Origin: Lingula anatina
Taxonomy: Eukaryota > Brachiopoda > Lingulata > Lingulida > Lingulidae
Assembly: GCF_001039355.2 (NCBI RefSeq)
Contig: NW_019774847.1
Span: 126,854-188,853 of the forward strand
Direction: 5' to 3'
Length of the DNA stretch: 62,000 nucleotides
Under the pieces are notes generated by a model. The model did no database searches, had not been told where the DNA came from, and worked only from the letters and a program-made list of their open reading frames with translations. Below, piece by piece: positions 60,756 to 62,000 of the stretch. The position numbers were made by a program, and so were the translations under genes. Each line of letters starts with the position of its first letter. Position 1 is the stretch's first letter.

Positions 60756-62000
60756 AGATTGAGGTTTATACAGTTGCAGTGCAAAGAAAATGAAACTGAA
60801 TGCTGCCTTTCACAGAAAAATTACTATAAATATGGCTCTAGTAAATTAAACTAATTAAACTATTTGACTGTAGACCAAAGTGTCGAATTAAAACATGAGT
60901 TACCTGTACAAAAAGAGACTGATGATGTATAAGAATATAGGATTTAAAATGACTTTCTCTTTTTTGGCTCCAACTCTATAAAAATGATTATGTCTAAAAT
61001 CCATAACCACAACAACATGCCATCATCTTATCTCCATGCAACCCGATGTTCTGAGGTTCCAAACTATTTGTCTTGGTGAAAACACCAAGCTGTAAAAATA
61101 GAAAACATGTTTTATACAAGACAACCAGGAGTAATAAAGGAGGAAGAAAAAACAACACATTTTCATCCAATTATCAAAGTATGACTGGCAGCAAAGATAT
61201 TGCCCGGTCAAAACAAAGAGAGGAGCACAACAGAAGTTATTGCTATCTCCTCTGTTGCCTTTTTTGACCATGTTTTATCAGCAGTGAAGGGATAATGTTA
61301 CTTCCAGTGACGTGAATTAAAAGATTCCTGGGTGGGCTCACAGTTCTGAAGCACCTACCATACAAATGTATTCAAGCCTGGCAGAGCTGAATCAGTCACA
61401 AACAACTTGAATGGAGGGCCAGGTACAAAAAAAAAGTCCCATAGGGTACAGACATGTCCCTGCATAATTGCAGTCATGAAAAAAGTAGCTCGAGGAGAAG
61501 AGCTCCCTCGTGGTAATAAAAGATGCAAAGTTTCCAATGCATCCAAGAAAAACCAAGACAATATGTTGTTATTCTTGCATGGCTTTTATGTCTTTTTTCG
61601 TAGGTGAATGAGGGGCTCTAGCTAAAACAACAGAATACAAATCTGTTTGTAAATGCCTTTCATTTCCTTGCTGGGAGACCTGAAACTGTAAGCTTCTACA
61701 GAATCAAACGAATGAGTCAGACGAAGGACAATGTACTATCAGTGGTTTCATTTGATTTCTTGAGCTAAGATTAGAAAATAAAACAAAAACACGAACTGAA
61801 AGTCACTGAATTACATCAATCTTGCAGATAAAAGTCAATTCATGTGCAATCAATGCAAGCAGCTCTCCATTTTACAAGACTTCAATCCATGTACCCAAGA
61901 GTAAGAACATTTCTTTCTCCACTCGAAAGGTTAAAGTCTCTCTAACGATGCTTTATCATTATCAATATAATATATATCAACTACCTACCCATAATCTCTC
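53696..62000 (-). CDS. FERMT: Kindlin (FERM domain, integrin coactivator), 3' part; 5' exons off the right edge
   Basis: Kindlins bind integrin beta tails and activate integrins with talin at focal adhesions. Visible exons in transcript order: 62000-61989 (tentative edge fragment encoding RDYG), 59076-58974, 57236-57129, 56612-56425, 56135-56011, 55527-55421, 54798-54583, 54351-54205, 53986-53696. They encode about 430 C-terminal residues; human kindlin-2 has 680. Conserved pieces: [34 protein letters not shown], an acidic linker with [16 protein letters not shown], the inserted PH domain ([20 protein letters not shown]), [20 protein letters not shown], the F3/PTB lobe ([15 protein letters not shown]) and the end [13 protein letters not shown]...FFKLTGGWS. 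The residue before the critical Trp in F3 is Ala rather than Gln. All internal junctions are GT-AG and in phase. The N-terminal F0/F1 lobes should lie beyond 62000. Confidence 0.93.
60591..60752. other. Assembly gap with degraded poly-A flanks
   Basis: A run of N (about 60613-60637) is flanked by long A runs. The sequence after the gap (GGTAATATTTTTCCCC, then AAAAAATTTTTTAAAA) looks like a homopolymer-degraded copy of that before it (CGGTCATATTTTCCCC, then ATAAAATTTGCTTAC). This looks like a misassembled homopolymer, not biology. It lies in a kindlin intron. Confidence 0.85.

Noticed and set aside
1-62000. A tRNA gene or a functional snRNA gene in the window
   Set aside because: No complete cloverleaf with A and B boxes was seen. 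The only snRNA match is the truncated U2 fragment.

Overview
This is a gene-containing stretch of an AT-rich animal nuclear genome. Coding sequence is broken into short exons with GT-AG introns, and there is much simple-sequence and transposon-derived DNA. One intron is a textbook U12-type AT-AC intron, so the organism keeps the minor spliceosome. The gene set (dynactin Arp10, an F-box/WD40 protein, the secreted kinase PKDCC/VLK, mARC, sulfotransferases, kindlin) is metazoan. The compact introns, the sulfotransferase duplicates and the recurring TACATGTA-like words suggest a marine invertebrate, perhaps a lophotrochozoan. That last step is a weak inference. All exon models here were built by hand from reading frame plus splice sites, with no database search.

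Layout, left to right. 1-3738: microsatellite and unannotated DNA. 3739-5509 (+): a small protein with a predicted N-myristoylation site and a weak resemblance to STMND1. 5785-10432 (-): complete 12-exon ACTR10 (397 aa), convergent with the previous gene. 11115-16066 (+): complete 11-exon F-box/WD40 protein (437 aa), head-to-head with ACTR10 across a short shared promoter. 16067-22980: gene-poor. 22981-30529 (+): complete 6-exon PKDCC homologue (482 aa) with transposon fragments in and after it. 33095-36430 (+): complete 6-exon mARC homologue (326 aa).

36431-49672 is an accessory region. It holds two intronless, nearly identical 446-aa sulfotransferase genes on the minus strand (40334-41674 and 47138-48478). 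Between and around them lie a CR1/L2-like LINE fragment, a complete 819-bp non-autonomous DNA transposon with 110-bp inverted repeats and a 5-bp target duplication, a smaller MITE with a TTA duplication, and a decayed minisatellite of roughly 160-190 bp units. Synonymous divergence between the two sulfotransferases is very uneven, which suggests gene conversion.

49673-51382 (+) encodes an unrecognised 244-aa type I membrane protein with a furin-like site, preceded by a cluster of nine TGACG(T/C) motifs. 53696-62000 (-) is the 3' part of a kindlin (FERMT) gene whose 5' exons lie beyond the right edge. An assembly gap flanked by degraded poly-A sequence lies in its last visible intron.

The genes do not form a pathway; this is an ordinary mix of housekeeping and secretory genes. 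The most interesting items are the AT-AC intron, the sulfotransferase duplication and conversion, the fresh transposon, the CRE-like cluster with its unknown membrane protein, and the small myristoylation-site protein with an internal helix repeat.
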